Positions 1-8,832 of a stretch of 64,000 nt of DNA are shown here, piece after piece. Where the stretch lies: the NCBI RefSeq assembly GCF_001983935.1, contig NZ_CP017641.1:7056001-7120000 (forward strand), read 5' to 3'. A model generated the notes under the pieces. That model made no database searches. It was not told the DNA's origin and was given only the letters and a program-made list of their open reading frames with translations. How positions within the stretch are numbered: position 1 is the stretch's first letter; each line of letters begins with the position of its first letter. The position numbers and the translations under genes are program-made. This DNA comes from Fuerstiella marisgermanici. GTDB taxonomy: Bacteria; Planctomycetota; Planctomycetia; Planctomycetales; Planctomycetaceae.

Positions 1-14
1 GAGTTCGCTGTGTT

Positions 15-1733
15 GTGATCCGTGGCGACCTGTCTTCAGACGTGCAGCAGACGCGTAAGCTGGAACCGTTCGCGCGGTTGCAGGCTTTGTTGAAGCCCGA
101 ATGGTCAGACATCTGGATTGTGATGACCTTCGCGTTTGTTGTCGGTTTGTTGACACTGGCAACTCCGATCGCTGTTGAGGCGCTGGTTAACACGGTGGCC
201 TTTGGGCGATTTGTGCAGCCAATTTTTGTGCTCGCCCTGATCTTGCTGACGTTCCTGTCGTTTGCGGCGGCTATGCGAGCTCTACAGACTTACGTGGTGG
301 AACTCATACAGCGACGGCTGTTCGCGCGGGTGGCCGGTGACCTGGCGTTTCGGCTTCCGCGAGCTCAACAGGAAGCAACCGACGGGATCTATCTACCGGA
401 ACTTACCAATCGCTTTTTCGACATTGTGACCGTTCAAAAGGTGGCCGCGTCGTTACTGTTGGATGGCATCGGCCTGATCCTGAGTGCGATTATCGGGATG
501 GCTGTCCTGGCGTTTTATCATCCGTGGCTGTTGGGCTTCGATGTCGTGATGATGGCACTGATTGCCTTTATCATTTTTGTGCTGGGACGAGGGGCGGTAG
601 CTAGCGCGATCAAGGAATCCAAGAACAAGTACAACATGGCATCGTGGCTGGAAGATATCGCCCGCTGCCCAACGACCTTTCGCACAGCCGGCGGCACTGA
701 TCTGGCTCTGGAACGTACCGACCGCATGGTGCACGAATATCTGGAAGCCAGACAAAAGCACTTCCGAATTCTGATGCGGCAGATTCTGTTTGCACTGGGA
801 CTGCAGGCTGTCGCGAGTACAGCGCTGCTGGGCATTGGCGGCTGGTTGGTGATCGATGGCCAGTTGACTCTTGGACAGCTGGTCGCTGCGGAGCTGATTG
901 TGACAGTGATTGTGCGAGCCTTCGCTAAGATCGGCAAGCACATGGAAAGTTTCTACGACCTGCTGGCTTCTGTGGACAAACTGGGGTCGCTGTTTGATTT
1001 GCCGACCGAGAAGCACGACGGGATCCTGGAAATGCGTGCGTCAGGGCCGGCAATGCTGAATGTCGACGCAGTGGAACTCAAACGCGCTGCCGACCGAAAG
1101 CACCTGCACGCCGCCATTTCCTTCAACGCACCGCCTGGAACTTCTGTGGCATTGCTCGGCACCAGCGGCAGCGGCAAGAGCACGATGATGGATCTGATTT
1201 ATGGCTTGCGAGCACCGACGGCAGGTCATGTCACGATTGACGGTTACGACCCACTGGATCTTCGGTCCGATGTCCTGCGTGGCAACGTTTCTCTTGTGAG
1301 ACGAGCTGAGATCTTTCACGGGAGTCTGGAAGAAAACGTTCATCTGCACCGAGCCACAGTGACGTCCGCCGATGTCCGCGCGGCTTTGGAACAGGTCGGG
1401 CTATACGAGCAGGTGTTGACGTTCCCGGACGGCTTCGACACCAAACTAAACGGCGACGGTGTGCCTTTGTCGGGGACTCAGGTGGACATGCTGTGTCTGG
1501 CTCGAGCCATCGCTGGTAAGCCGCGTTTGCTATTGGTGGACGGTTTACTGGATTCGCTGTCTGACGATGAACTGGAAGCCGCCGTTCGTAGTCTATCGCA
1601 TCCTGATCACCCGTGGACGCTGGTGATTGGCACCGGGCGCAGGTCAATTTCTGATCGGTGTGATCAAGTCATTGACCTACGCTCCAATGAACGCACTGGG
1701 CAGCAGCTGGAAACTGAAGGGATGTCCTCATGA
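15..1733 (+). CDS. ABC exporter half-transporter (TMD-NBD) with degenerate ATPase site, possibly 5' partial
   Basis: This is a type-1-fold ABC exporter half, with an N-terminal membrane domain of several hydrophobic segments (about residues 33-60, 68-96, 140-195 and 255-305) and a C-terminal nucleotide-binding domain from about 345. Walker A is intact (GTSGSGKST, 382-390) and the signature reads LSGTQ (485-489). Other catalytic positions are lost: the Q-loop glutamine position is Arg (about 430), the glutamate after the Walker B Asp509 is Gly510, and the H-loop histidine position is Thr (about 540). It should bind ATP but hydrolyse it poorly. The stop overlaps the start of the HlyD-like gene (ATGA), and a TolC-like gene follows, so it probably drives a tripartite envelope exporter. 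The GTG start sits 15 bases into the window and the frame is open to the window edge, so the true start may lie upstream. A competent partner half may be encoded just upstream (inference). Confidence 0.88.
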   Translation: MIRGDLSSDVQQTRKLEPFARLQALLKPEWSDIWIVMTFAFVVGLLTLATPIAVEALVNTVAFGRFVQPIFVLALILLTFLSFAAAMRALQTYVVELIQRRLFARVAGDLAFRLPRAQQEATDGIYLPELTNRFFDIVTVQKVAASLLLDGIGLILSAIIGMAVLAFYHPWLLGFDVVMMALIAFIIFVLGRGAVASAIKESKNKYNMASWLEDIARCPTTFRTAGGTDLALERTDRMVHEYLEARQKHFRILMRQILFALGLQAVASTALLGIGGWLVIDGQLTLGQLVAAELIVTVIVRAFAKIGKHMESFYDLLASVDKLGSLFDLPTEKHDGILEMRASGPAMLNVDAVELKRAADRKHLHAAISFNAPPGTSVALLGTSGSGKSTMMDLIYGLRAPTAGHVTIDGYDPLDLRSDVLRGNVSLVRRAEIFHGSLEENVHLHRATVTSADVRAALEQVGLYEQVLTFPDGFDTKLNGDGVPLSGTQVDMLCLARAIAGKPRLLLVDGLLDSLSDDELEAAVRSLSHPDHPWTLVIGTGRRSISDRCDQVIDLRSNERTGQQLETEGMSS

Positions 1734-3199
1734 AGAATCGCGAAGACACAATATACAACGATCAAATGTTCTCCGGCCGTATGCTCGGTCCGTCGGCCTA
1801 CAGCGAGGCGCTGTTGCCATCGCTGCGACTGGCTCGCTCGTCGCGGTTCGCTCGACGGATTGGCAAGATCCTGTTGTTGTCGTTGGTTATTGGGTTCATC
1901 TTCGTCACCATCGCGCCCTGGCAGCAATCTGTGACAGGCAGCGGCAATGTGATTGCCTTCGCACCGCGAGAACGCCAGCAGACAATCGAAGTCCCAATCA
2001 AAGGGCGTGTGGTGAGATGGGGGGACAACGTTTTTGAGAATGCTCATGTCAAAAAAGGAGACCTCATCGCCGAGATCCAGGACGTCGACCCGAACCTGAT
2101 GGGACGACTGGAAGACCAGGTCGCTGCGACAAAAGCTCAGTTCGAAGCCACCAAAACGTTGCTGGCGGCCAGTGAACGCAACCGAGATGCTGCAGAAAAA
2201 ATTGTGCTGTCTCAGCAGTCGCTGCTGCAGACTTATCAGTCGGCCAAAGAGCAGATCGTTGCTTCGGCCGATGCCGCGATTGCGGGGGCAAAAAATAAGG
2301 TCGAAGCGGAACGCAAGCAGTTAGAAGAAGTTGCAGCCGCGTTAACGCAGATCGAAGCGGACTTCGAACGTCAAAAGCAATTGTTTGAAGAGAAGATCGT
2401 TGCTGAGGTGAAGTTTCAGCTTGCCGAACGAAAGTACCTGGAAGCGAAGGCCAAAGTTGCGAAGGCGGAAGCCTACGTCGAATCCGCTCAGAACGATCTG
2501 ATCGGAAAAGAACGCGATCGCGACGCTAAAGAACAGAAGGCTCAGGGCGACATCGATTACGCCACGTCATTGCTGGACAAGGCGAAAGGCGATGTCGCGA
2601 AGTCGGAAAGCGAAGTGGCCAAGGCTACGTCGGAAATGAACAAAGCGAAAAAAGCCTTGTCCGAAATGGACACCAAGATGGCCCGACAGCAGAGCCAGAC
2701 GATTCTTGCGCCGTTCGACGGGTTCCTGACCTCCATCAGCGCGAATCAAGGGAGTCAGATCTTAAAGGAAGGTGACACGCTGTGCGTGATCGTTCCGGAT
2801 ACAAAAGACCGAGCCGTTCAGGTGTGGCTCGACGGCAACGACGCTCCACTGGTGAAGCCCAACAGTCATGTTCGGCTTCAGTTTGAGGGTTGGCCGGCCG
2901 TGCAGTTTGCCGGATGGCCATCTGTTGCCGTGGGAACGTTCGGCGGAAAGGTCGTTTCCGTGGATGCGACCGACGACGGCCAGGGTAAGTTTCGCGTTCT
3001 TGTTCGCCCCGACGACGATCGCCATGGCTGGCCCGATGAGCGGTATTTGCGACAAGGTGTGAGAGCCAACGCGTGGGTGTTGCTGGAACAAGTGCCGCTG
3101 TGGTACGAAGTTTGGCGAAACATGAACGGCTTTCCACCGGTCCTGACTGACAGCGGTGACGGCAAAGACAAGCCGAAGAAGCCGAAACTGCCGAAGTAG
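1730..3199 (+). CDS. HlyD-family membrane fusion (periplasmic adaptor) protein
   Basis: This is a periplasmic adaptor linking an inner-membrane ABC exporter to an outer-membrane channel. It has a cytoplasmic N-terminus, one transmembrane helix (about 46-63), a first biotinyl-lipoyl half (about 85-118), a long Lys/Glu/Ala-rich coiled coil (about 122-310) and the second lipoyl half (about 325-355, containing APFDGFL). A beta-barrel-like C-terminus ends in a Lys/Pro-rich tail. At 489 residues it is in the usual range for ABC-linked adaptors. The start overlaps the preceding ABC gene by four bases (ATGA), which implies translational coupling. The TolC-like gene begins 178 bases downstream. The substrate cannot be read from the sequence. 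Confidence 0.9.
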   Translation: MKNREDTIYNDQMFSGRMLGPSAYSEALLPSLRLARSSRFARRIGKILLLSLVIGFIFVTIAPWQQSVTGSGNVIAFAPRERQQTIEVPIKGRVVRWGDNVFENAHVKKGDLIAEIQDVDPNLMGRLEDQVAATKAQFEATKTLLAASERNRDAAEKIVLSQQSLLQTYQSAKEQIVASADAAIAGAKNKVEAERKQLEEVAAALTQIEADFERQKQLFEEKIVAEVKFQLAERKYLEAKAKVAKAEAYVESAQNDLIGKERDRDAKEQKAQGDIDYATSLLDKAKGDVAKSESEVAKATSEMNKAKKALSEMDTKMARQQSQTILAPFDGFLTSISANQGSQILKEGDTLCVIVPDTKDRAVQVWLDGNDAPLVKPNSHVRLQFEGWPAVQFAGWPSVAVGTFGGKVVSVDATDDGQGKFRVLVRPDDDRHGWPDERYLRQGVRANAWVLLEQVPLWYEVWRNMNGFPPVLTDSGDGKDKPKKPKLPK

Positions 3200-3377
3200 A
3201 AGCCGTGCCGAGTTCTCTGTAATCGGCAGAAGCCGCACAGGCGGTGAAAGTGGCGGGCCATCCGCGTTCTCCTGCCTTGGGCGCGGTCAGGCCTGAAGCA
3301 GATTTGTGCTGTGAGTCGATCCCTACTCTGGATCATGTCTGTCGCATTGTGCAGCAGGCACCCATGGATGGGGGGAG

Positions 3378-5039
3378 ATGATTAGAGCAATGGTCGGCCG
3401 AGTCTATATTCTCCTGCTCCTACTGCAAATCGGCTGCACGGCGTCTCAGCAAGCTCGGATTACGTCCGATAGCCTTCCGTCAAGCATCAACGATGCCGTG
3501 GTGGAATTGGATGACCAGGCCGTTTCGCCCGCAGAGGCGTCTGAAGAACCCGTGCACGACAAAACCGTGCTCGCGTCTGAGGAGACGCATACCGAGACGG
3601 CGGAAACTCCGGACTCGTTGTTGGTGTCTTTCCAGTCGGCATCCGATGAGTCTACCGCCGCTTTGCCCGTTGAGCCCGAATTGAATCCCGCTGTGTCGCT
3701 CGACGCAGTGATAGATTCTGTTCATCTGTCTTACCCGTTGGTGCGGGCAGCTTATCAGGAACGCCAGATCGCCAACGGAAACCAGCTTTCCGCATGGGGT
3801 GCGTTCGACACGAAGCTGAAGGCAGCCAGCGAGAACGGGCCGCTGGGGTATTACGAAACGTATCGCAACAGCGCCGGATTTTCGACGCCGATTTATGGGG
3901 GCGGTGAGTTCTTCGGAGGCTATCGCAACGGTGGCGGCGATTTTCAGCCGTGGTACAAAGAACGCGAAACCAACGACGGCGGCGAATTCAAGGGCGGGGT
4001 GCGAGTGCCGTTGATCCGAGATCGGGACATTGATGCTCGCCGAGCTGAAGTCTGGCGTTCCACGTACGACCAACAAATTGCCGATCCCGTTATTCGCGCG
4101 AGTCTGGTTCAGTTCACTCGTGAGGCTGGCTTGGCGTATTGGAAATGGGTCGCCGCCGGGCACAAGTACCGACTTGGGCGGCGATGGGTAGAGCTGGCGA
4201 AAGACCGCAACGATCGCATTCAAATTCGCGTTGACCGGGGCGATCTGGATCCGCCGGAGTTGATCGACAACCAAAGAGCGATTGCCAAACGCGAAGCAAA
4301 GCTGGCCGCCGCGCTGCTCGATTTCCAGCAGGCCTCTGCCAAGCTTTCGCTGTTTTTGAGAGACGCCAATGGCAGGCCCATCGTGCTGTCCGATGCTGCG
4401 TTGCCCGAGTTCCCAGCGTTGCGCGATCTCACTTTGGCACAGCTTGATGCCGATATTAACCGGGCTCAACAAAGCCGTCCGGAACTGTTGACCCTGGAAC
4501 TGCAATTGCAGCGACTGCGCGTCGATTACTCAGAGGCTTGTAATCTGACTTTACCCGGGCTGGACGCTCAACTTTCGGGTTCGCAGGATGTGGGCGAGCC
4601 GACCAGCAAGACACGTGATAAATCGGAGTTTGAATTGGAAGCTGCGTTGTTCTTTGACGTGCCGCTGCAGCGTCGAAAAGGTCGCGGCAAGATGGCGGCC
4701 GTTCAGGCAAAGATGTCGCAGGTGGCTGCGAAGCGGCAAATGGTTCAGGACAAAGTGGCTGCTGAGATGCAATCGGTTTACGCCGGATTGATCCAGTCTC
4801 GTGACGAAGTGTTGAAGGCACGTGAGGCGGTGCGGCTCGCAACACGCATGGCCGAAATCGAACTGCGAAAATTCGAAGTCGGCCAAAGCGATTTACTGAA
4901 AGTGGCGCTGCGAGAACAATACGCACTTGAAGCCGCGGAAGAAGAAATCTCAGCCACGTACAACCACTTCTCGGCGTTCAGTGACTACGCTGCCGTGCTT
5001 GCCGTGGACCGACCAGTCCTGCACCTGTTGCCGGAATGA
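3378..5039 (+). CDS. TolC-like outer membrane efflux lipoprotein
   Basis: This is an outer-membrane channel of the TolC/OEP type and the third member of the exporter cassette. A hydrophobic N-terminus (about 8-19) ends at Cys20 in the context LQIGC, an atypical but plausible lipobox. A roughly 85-residue acidic, Ser/Glu-rich linker follows, and the OEP domain runs from about 115 to the end. The latter contains two heptad-rich helical stretches (about 235-330 and 415-545) typical of the alpha-barrel hairpins. A GGGGGAG tract ends directly before the first ATG (3378), so the next ATG at 3390 may be the real start. That start would give a cleaner signal peptide beginning MVGRVY. The long linker between the lipid anchor and the barrel is unusual. 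Confidence 0.85.
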   Translation: MIRAMVGRVYILLLLLQIGCTASQQARITSDSLPSSINDAVVELDDQAVSPAEASEEPVHDKTVLASEETHTETAETPDSLLVSFQSASDESTAALPVEPELNPAVSLDAVIDSVHLSYPLVRAAYQERQIANGNQLSAWGAFDTKLKAASENGPLGYYETYRNSAGFSTPIYGGGEFFGGYRNGGGDFQPWYKERETNDGGEFKGGVRVPLIRDRDIDARRAEVWRSTYDQQIADPVIRASLVQFTREAGLAYWKWVAAGHKYRLGRRWVELAKDRNDRIQIRVDRGDLDPPELIDNQRAIAKREAKLAAALLDFQQASAKLSLFLRDANGRPIVLSDAALPEFPALRDLTLAQLDADINRAQQSRPELLTLELQLQRLRVDYSEACNLTLPGLDAQLSGSQDVGEPTSKTRDKSEFELEAALFFDVPLQRRKGRGKMAAVQAKMSQVAAKRQMVQDKVAAEMQSVYAGLIQSRDEVLKAREAVRLATRMAEIELRKFEVGQSDLLKVALREQYALEAAEEEISATYNHFSAFSDYAAVLAVDRPVLHLLPE

Positions 5040-5144
5040 CAACTGGCGAATGCGATGGAGTGACGTCATCCGCCGCCACTCTCTCATCGCGCGACCGCTA
5101 CCTTCGCGAGCTTCGAGGTGTGGATCTCCGGCACTCAGCGGGGT

Positions 5145-6020
5145 TTATTTGGTGCGGCTGCTCGTCTTGTCGGCGGTTGGGAAATCGTCCGGGATTGGCA
5201 CCGTGACTTTTCCAGTCGCCGCCCATTCTGTGCCGCGTTGCAGCGTGGTGATAAAGCCAACGCATTCCATCGAATATTCAGCGTGCCCCATCGGCGTGTG
5301 GAAGACTCGGCCCTTGCCGTAGCGAACGGTGAAGATCATCGGTTCGTGCCGGCCGGTGACCTGAGATTCCGCGGTCGCGAGGATCTCCATGTTCTGAGCC
5401 GGGCCGCGAAGCTGGTCGTAAAGTTCATCCTTGGTGTGCAGCCATTCCACCGGCATGCCTTTTGTGATCGGGTGATGCTTGTCTCGCACAACAACCGGGA
5501 ATTCCCACTGCTTTCCATGGTTGCCGCCTTTACCGGGTGACGTGTCGCGAATGACGTCGCCTTTGGCATTGGTGTAGACGTACGGGCCGCTTTTTTCGGT
5601 GCGTCCGCCCCAGCCGCCGAGTCCGATCATTTCGTTGTAGGCAGTCCATTCGGGAAACGAGTTGTCGGCAGCGTGGACGACAACAAATCCTCCACCGCCG
5701 CTGACGTATTTTTCGAACGCCTTCTGAGTTTCCTCTGGCCATGGGGAAGCTCCGTGACCGAAGTTGCTGATCACGACATCGTACTTGCTGAAGTCGGGTT
5801 TGAAATTGGGGTCGGTGCCTTCAGGAGCCGCCGTTGCGACGTCGACAGTGAACAGCTTCGTTTCTTCCAGATAGTCCTTCATCATTGGCGTGGTGATGGG
5901 CCACACTTTGTGGTTGTTCTGCCCATCTACGATCAGAGCCTTCATGGGCTCAGCGGCATGGCTTGTGTTGAAGGACACCAGGCTAAAGAGCAGGGCGATG
6001 ATGGTAGTGAAACGTTTCAC
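5145..6020 (-). CDS. Secreted ThuA-like domain protein
   Basis: This is a ThuA-like (glutamine-amidotransferase-fold) protein of the kind that is highly expanded in planctomycetes and usually placed in sugar or glycan metabolism. A signal peptide covers about residues 1-23, with cleavage after SHA. The domain begins with KALIVDGQNNHKVWP and continues through DVVISNFGHG and the Gly-rich FEKYVSGGGGFVVVHAADN. The C-terminal half keeps VWEFPV/HPIT-like and HTPMGHAEY-like elements seen in the family. The size of 291 residues is normal. It is the last gene of the minus-strand run queC-queE-DUF58-this gene, 87 bases after the DUF58 gene. A functional link to queuosine synthesis is not implied. The exact reaction is unknown for most family members. 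Confidence 0.85.
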   Translation of the reverse strand: MKRFTTIIALLFSLVSFNTSHAAEPMKALIVDGQNNHKVWPITTPMMKDYLEETKLFTVDVATAAPEGTDPNFKPDFSKYDVVISNFGHGASPWPEETQKAFEKYVSGGGGFVVVHAADNSFPEWTAYNEMIGLGGWGGRTEKSGPYVYTNAKGDVIRDTSPGKGGNHGKQWEFPVVVRDKHHPITKGMPVEWLHTKDELYDQLRGPAQNMEILATAESQVTGRHEPMIFTVRYGKGRVFHTPMGHAEYSMECVGFITTLQRGTEWAATGKVTVPIPDDFPTADKTSSRTK

Positions 6021-6107
6021 GTGGGTTACTCCAGAGACGGGTAGCGGGGCTTGGGAACGTAAACCACGCTAACGAATGACGGGACGGATCGCAAAGCTGA
6101 TTTGCGT

Positions 6108-7013
6108 TTACCTGCGCGACGCCTGCAACGCCATTCGTTCGGCCAGCCAGCCGCCAAGTACCTCCTGCAGCGGGTCGGACGTCCTGATGAGCCGATGTTC
6201 GATGCCCAGCATCCCGCACACCTTTTCCAGACCGTCAGAGAACTCAGCGTATTGCCGAAGGTATTCTTTGCGCAGGCGAGCCGGGTCGACCAGAAGCCGC
6301 TGATCGGCGACTTCAAGATTGCGAAATTGAGTCGGTCGGTCGAAGGGAAAGTCGATTTCTTCCGGCGCGGCAATGCGGAAGATAATCACTTCGTGCCGGG
6401 CGTGTCGCAGACGCTGCAGGGTTGGCTCCAGCTTGTCGAGACCATCAAAGCAATCGCTGATCAGCACCAGCAGACTGCGACGTTTGATGGTGGGCAGAAT
6501 CTCTTCGATAACGCTGGTCAGGCTTGTGTCTTTGCCGGGCTCAGTTTCTTCCAGCACGTGTGTGATCTGGCGAAAGATGTCTCGATTGCTGGACGGCCGA
6601 AGCTGTTCGCGGAGCTTCGAATCAAAGGTGACCATTCCGACGGAATCACGCTGTCCCAGCAACAGCCACGCAACGGCGGCCGTCAGCATTCGGGCGTAGT
6701 CGAACTTGCTGAGCGTGCTGCCGGAATAGCTCATGCTGCCGCTGGCATCGACCAGCAGGTGGGCTCGCAGATTGGTTTCGTCTTCGAATTCCTTGATGTA
6801 GTAACGTCCGGTCTTACCGTAGGCTCGCCAGTCGATGTGGCGGATTTCGTCGCCGGGGTAGTATTCGCGGTGTTCAACAAATTCGACGCTCGACCCTTTG
6901 AACGGGCTGCGATGCCGCCCCATCATCAGACCTTCTACCAATTGCCGCGCAATCAGTTCCAGCTTGCCGAAGCGAGCGAGTTCTGTTGGGTTTGTGGGAA
7001 GTGGATCGGGCAT
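6108..7013 (-). CDS. DUF58 / von Willebrand factor A-like domain protein
   Basis: This is a DUF58 protein. The hallmark block SPFKGSSVEFVEHREY followed by GDEIRHIDWRAYGKTG lies at about residues 36-68. A vWA-like fold follows, with a MIDAS-type DASGSMSYS (about 89-97) and an ISDCFDG segment near 205. DUF58 proteins are usually encoded beside MoxR-type AAA+ ATPases and Bat-type membrane proteins and are thought to act in chaperone-like or metal/cofactor insertion roles. Here no MoxR gene is adjacent. The neighbours are queE (36 bases upstream) and the ThuA-like gene. No signal peptide is visible, so it should be cytoplasmic. The size of 301 residues is typical. Confidence 0.9.
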   Translation of the reverse strand: MPDPLPTNPTELARFGKLELIARQLVEGLMMGRHRSPFKGSSVEFVEHREYYPGDEIRHIDWRAYGKTGRYYIKEFEDETNLRAHLLVDASGSMSYSGSTLSKFDYARMLTAAVAWLLLGQRDSVGMVTFDSKLREQLRPSSNRDIFRQITHVLEETEPGKDTSLTSVIEEILPTIKRRSLLVLISDCFDGLDKLEPTLQRLRHARHEVIIFRIAAPEEIDFPFDRPTQFRNLEVADQRLLVDPARLRKEYLRQYAEFSDGLEKVCGMLGIEHRLIRTSDPLQEVLGGWLAERMALQASRR

Positions 7014-7049
7014 GGGGCAGAGGTGGGCCGAAACCGGATTGCTGGAAAC

Positions 7050-7727
7050 TCACACACCGCGCATGTTACCAAACTTTTCAACGTGCAGCCGCGATGAGAA
7101 TTGGAATCCGTGCGATTCGGCCGCTGTTCGAACCCAGTCAGTCTTTTCGGAAAGTTCCTCCCGCGTGCGAGCCTGGGGCATCAACCAGACTTTGCTTCTT
7201 TCCACCTGCGGAAACTCGGTCAGGTATTCTTCGACCTCAGCCACGTCCGCATCGACATCGATTACAAATTTCAGAATCGAATCGTAGCGTGCAAACAGAG
7301 AACGAATCACGGCCGGCTGATGTCGCGTTTCTTCATGCCGAATGGACCAGACAGCGTCGTCGGGAGTTGAGTTTCTTAGCTTGGGACTGATGGCCATCAG
7401 GTCGCATTCGACCGACCGATCGACCGTGCCAGCAGTTTCAATCGTGATGACCTTTTCGGCAGTGCGGCAGATGTCGGTGAGCTCAGAAAGTTGAGGAGCC
7501 AGCATCGGTTCGCCACCCGTCAGGACCACATGCGGCGCTGTGCTGGCAGCGATTTGTGCGGCAAGTTCTTCCAGAGAAACCTGATCGCCTTCCGGGTGCC
7601 ACGACGTATACGGCGTGTCGCAAAACGAACAGCGCAGGTTACAGCCGGACGTGCGTATGAACAGCGACGAGGTTTCTGCGAACGGGCCTTCGCCCTGAAA
7701 GGATTCGTAGGTTTCGGAGATGAACAC
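7050..7727 (-). CDS. queE: 7-carboxy-7-deazaguanine synthase (radical SAM)
   Basis: QueE converts 6-carboxy-5,6,7,8-tetrahydropterin to 7-carboxy-7-deazaguanine in the queuosine/7-deazaguanine pathway. The start ISETYESFQGEGPFAE is characteristic of the family. A CX3CX2C radical-SAM cluster motif is formed by Cys29, Cys33 and Cys36 (SGCNLRCSFCDTPYTSW). The Gly-rich SAM-binding segment VVLTGGEPML follows at about 68-77. Length (225 residues) is normal. It lies 9 bases downstream of queC on the same strand, so the two are almost certainly cotranscribed. QueD and GTP cyclohydrolase are not in this window. Confidence 0.95.
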   Translation of the reverse strand: MFISETYESFQGEGPFAETSSLFIRTSGCNLRCSFCDTPYTSWHPEGDQVSLEELAAQIAASTAPHVVLTGGEPMLAPQLSELTDICRTAEKVITIETAGTVDRSVECDLMAISPKLRNSTPDDAVWSIRHEETRHQPAVIRSLFARYDSILKFVIDVDADVAEVEEYLTEFPQVERSKVWLMPQARTREELSEKTDWVRTAAESHGFQFSSRLHVEKFGNMRGV

Positions 7728-7736
7728 GCTGACGTT

Positions 7737-8447
7737 TCAGTTCTGGTAAGCAATCGGGTCAATAGCCCCCGCGTCCGCGAACCCTTTGAGCCTTAAGAGA
7801 CACGAATCACATTCGCCACAGCTGATGCCGTCTGGCGATGGATCGTAACAACTGTGAGTCAGGGAATAGTCGACTCCTAGTTCCACACCGCGTTGAATGA
7901 TCTGGGCCTTTGTCATCGTGATCAGCGGCGCGTGCACTTTGATCTTCTGGCCTTCGACGCCCGCTTTGGTGGCGAGGTTCGCCATCGCTTCGAAGGCGGC
8001 CACGAATTCCGGGCGGCAGTCGGGGTAGCCGCTGTAGTCGACGGCGTTGACGCCGATGAACAGATCGTGAGCCCCCAATGATTCTGCCAGCCCCAGTGCG
8101 ATGGAAAGGAAGATGGTGTTACGGGCCGGAACATACGTGACCGGAATGCTGCCGCTCATTTCGTCGTCTGAGCGATTATGAGGCACGTCGATGTCGTTGG
8201 TTAAAGCGGAACCTCGAAAGATGGCAGTGTCGACCGGAAACACCACGTGACTGGCAACATTATTGGCGGCGCACACTTTTTCGGCGGCCTGAAGTTCGAA
8301 GTGATGCCGCTGGCCGTAGTCGAACGAAATGCCGTGAAGTTCGTAACCTTCGCTGCGAGCGAACGCCATGATCGTGGCGGAATCGAGGCCGCCGCTGATG
8401 AGGACGACCGCTTTTTTGCGTGAGGACATAAGTGTGTTTTTTTGCAC
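7737..8447 (-). CDS. queC: 7-cyano-7-deazaguanine (preQ0) synthase
   Basis: QueC converts 7-carboxy-7-deazaguanine plus ammonia and ATP to preQ0. The PP-loop ATP-binding motif [10 protein letters not shown] (about 18-27) is present. The family signature [17 protein letters not shown] lies at about 131-147, and a C-terminal zinc site is formed by cysteines in [18 protein letters not shown]. The first ATG at 8447 gives six extra residues, and the ATG at 8429 (MSSRKKAV) is an equally good start. It is followed after 9 bases by queE. I searched the upstream leader for a preQ1-type riboswitch and saw no convincing aptamer. Confidence 0.95.
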   Translation of the reverse strand: MQKNTLMSSRKKAVVLISGGLDSATIMAFARSEGYELHGISFDYGQRHHFELQAAEKVCAANNVASHVVFPVDTAIFRGSALTNDIDVPHNRSDDEMSGSIPVTYVPARNTIFLSIALGLAESLGAHDLFIGVNAVDYSGYPDCRPEFVAAFEAMANLATKAGVEGQKIKVHAPLITMTKAQIIQRGVELGVDYSLTHSCYDPSPDGISCGECDSCLLRLKGFADAGAIDPIAYQN

Positions 8448-8832
8448 GGAATTTTAAGGAATTCCGCGACGAATCTTGTTTGGCCGCTTCAGAAATCAGG
8501 GGCATCCGTTGGTTGGGGCGCGGCGCGTTGTCGTGGGGCTCGCCAGAGTTCCTGCGATTCGACCGCAGCTCGGGATTTCTGGCGAAATCCACTACATCCC
8601 AATCAACGGACGCACCGGAATAAGGTCGGGGCCGAACATTTCGGTTTCCCGCGTGTCAGTCTGACGATACGATTCCATTGTTGTCACGTCGACACGCAAA
8701 TTCTCCCGTAGAATTCTGATTGCAGGAAACGCATTCCAACTGAATCTGGTTTCCAGAGCGACCAACGGGAGCGTTTCCGAGCGTTAGCTCGAATGGTTTG
8801 AGGCACGGCCTCCTTTTCAAAGGTTATCGATC
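8448..8832 (+). other. Intergenic region between divergent queC and hflX
   Basis: These 385 bases separate the divergent queC (minus) and hflX (plus) genes and should hold promoters for both. I see no convincing open reading frame. Short ORFs here have Arg/Ser-rich, non-protein-like translations. A TAGAAT (8709-8714) could be a -10 element, but no -35 sits at the proper distance. A small palindrome near 8776-8793 is listed separately. Confidence 0.5.
8776..8793. repeat. Short dispersed palindrome, copy 1 (CGAGC-GTTA-GCTCG)
   Basis: The sequence TTCCGAGCGTTAGCTCGA contains a perfect 5-bp inverted repeat around GTTA. A near-identical copy (GTCA loop) occurs at 23341-23358. Both are intergenic. 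It may be a small REP-like element. Confidence 0.5.

Noticed and set aside
8448-8832. preQ1 riboswitch before queC
   Set aside because: I found no compact A-rich tail and stem typical of preQ1-I, nor a clear preQ1-II fold. A covariance search would decide.
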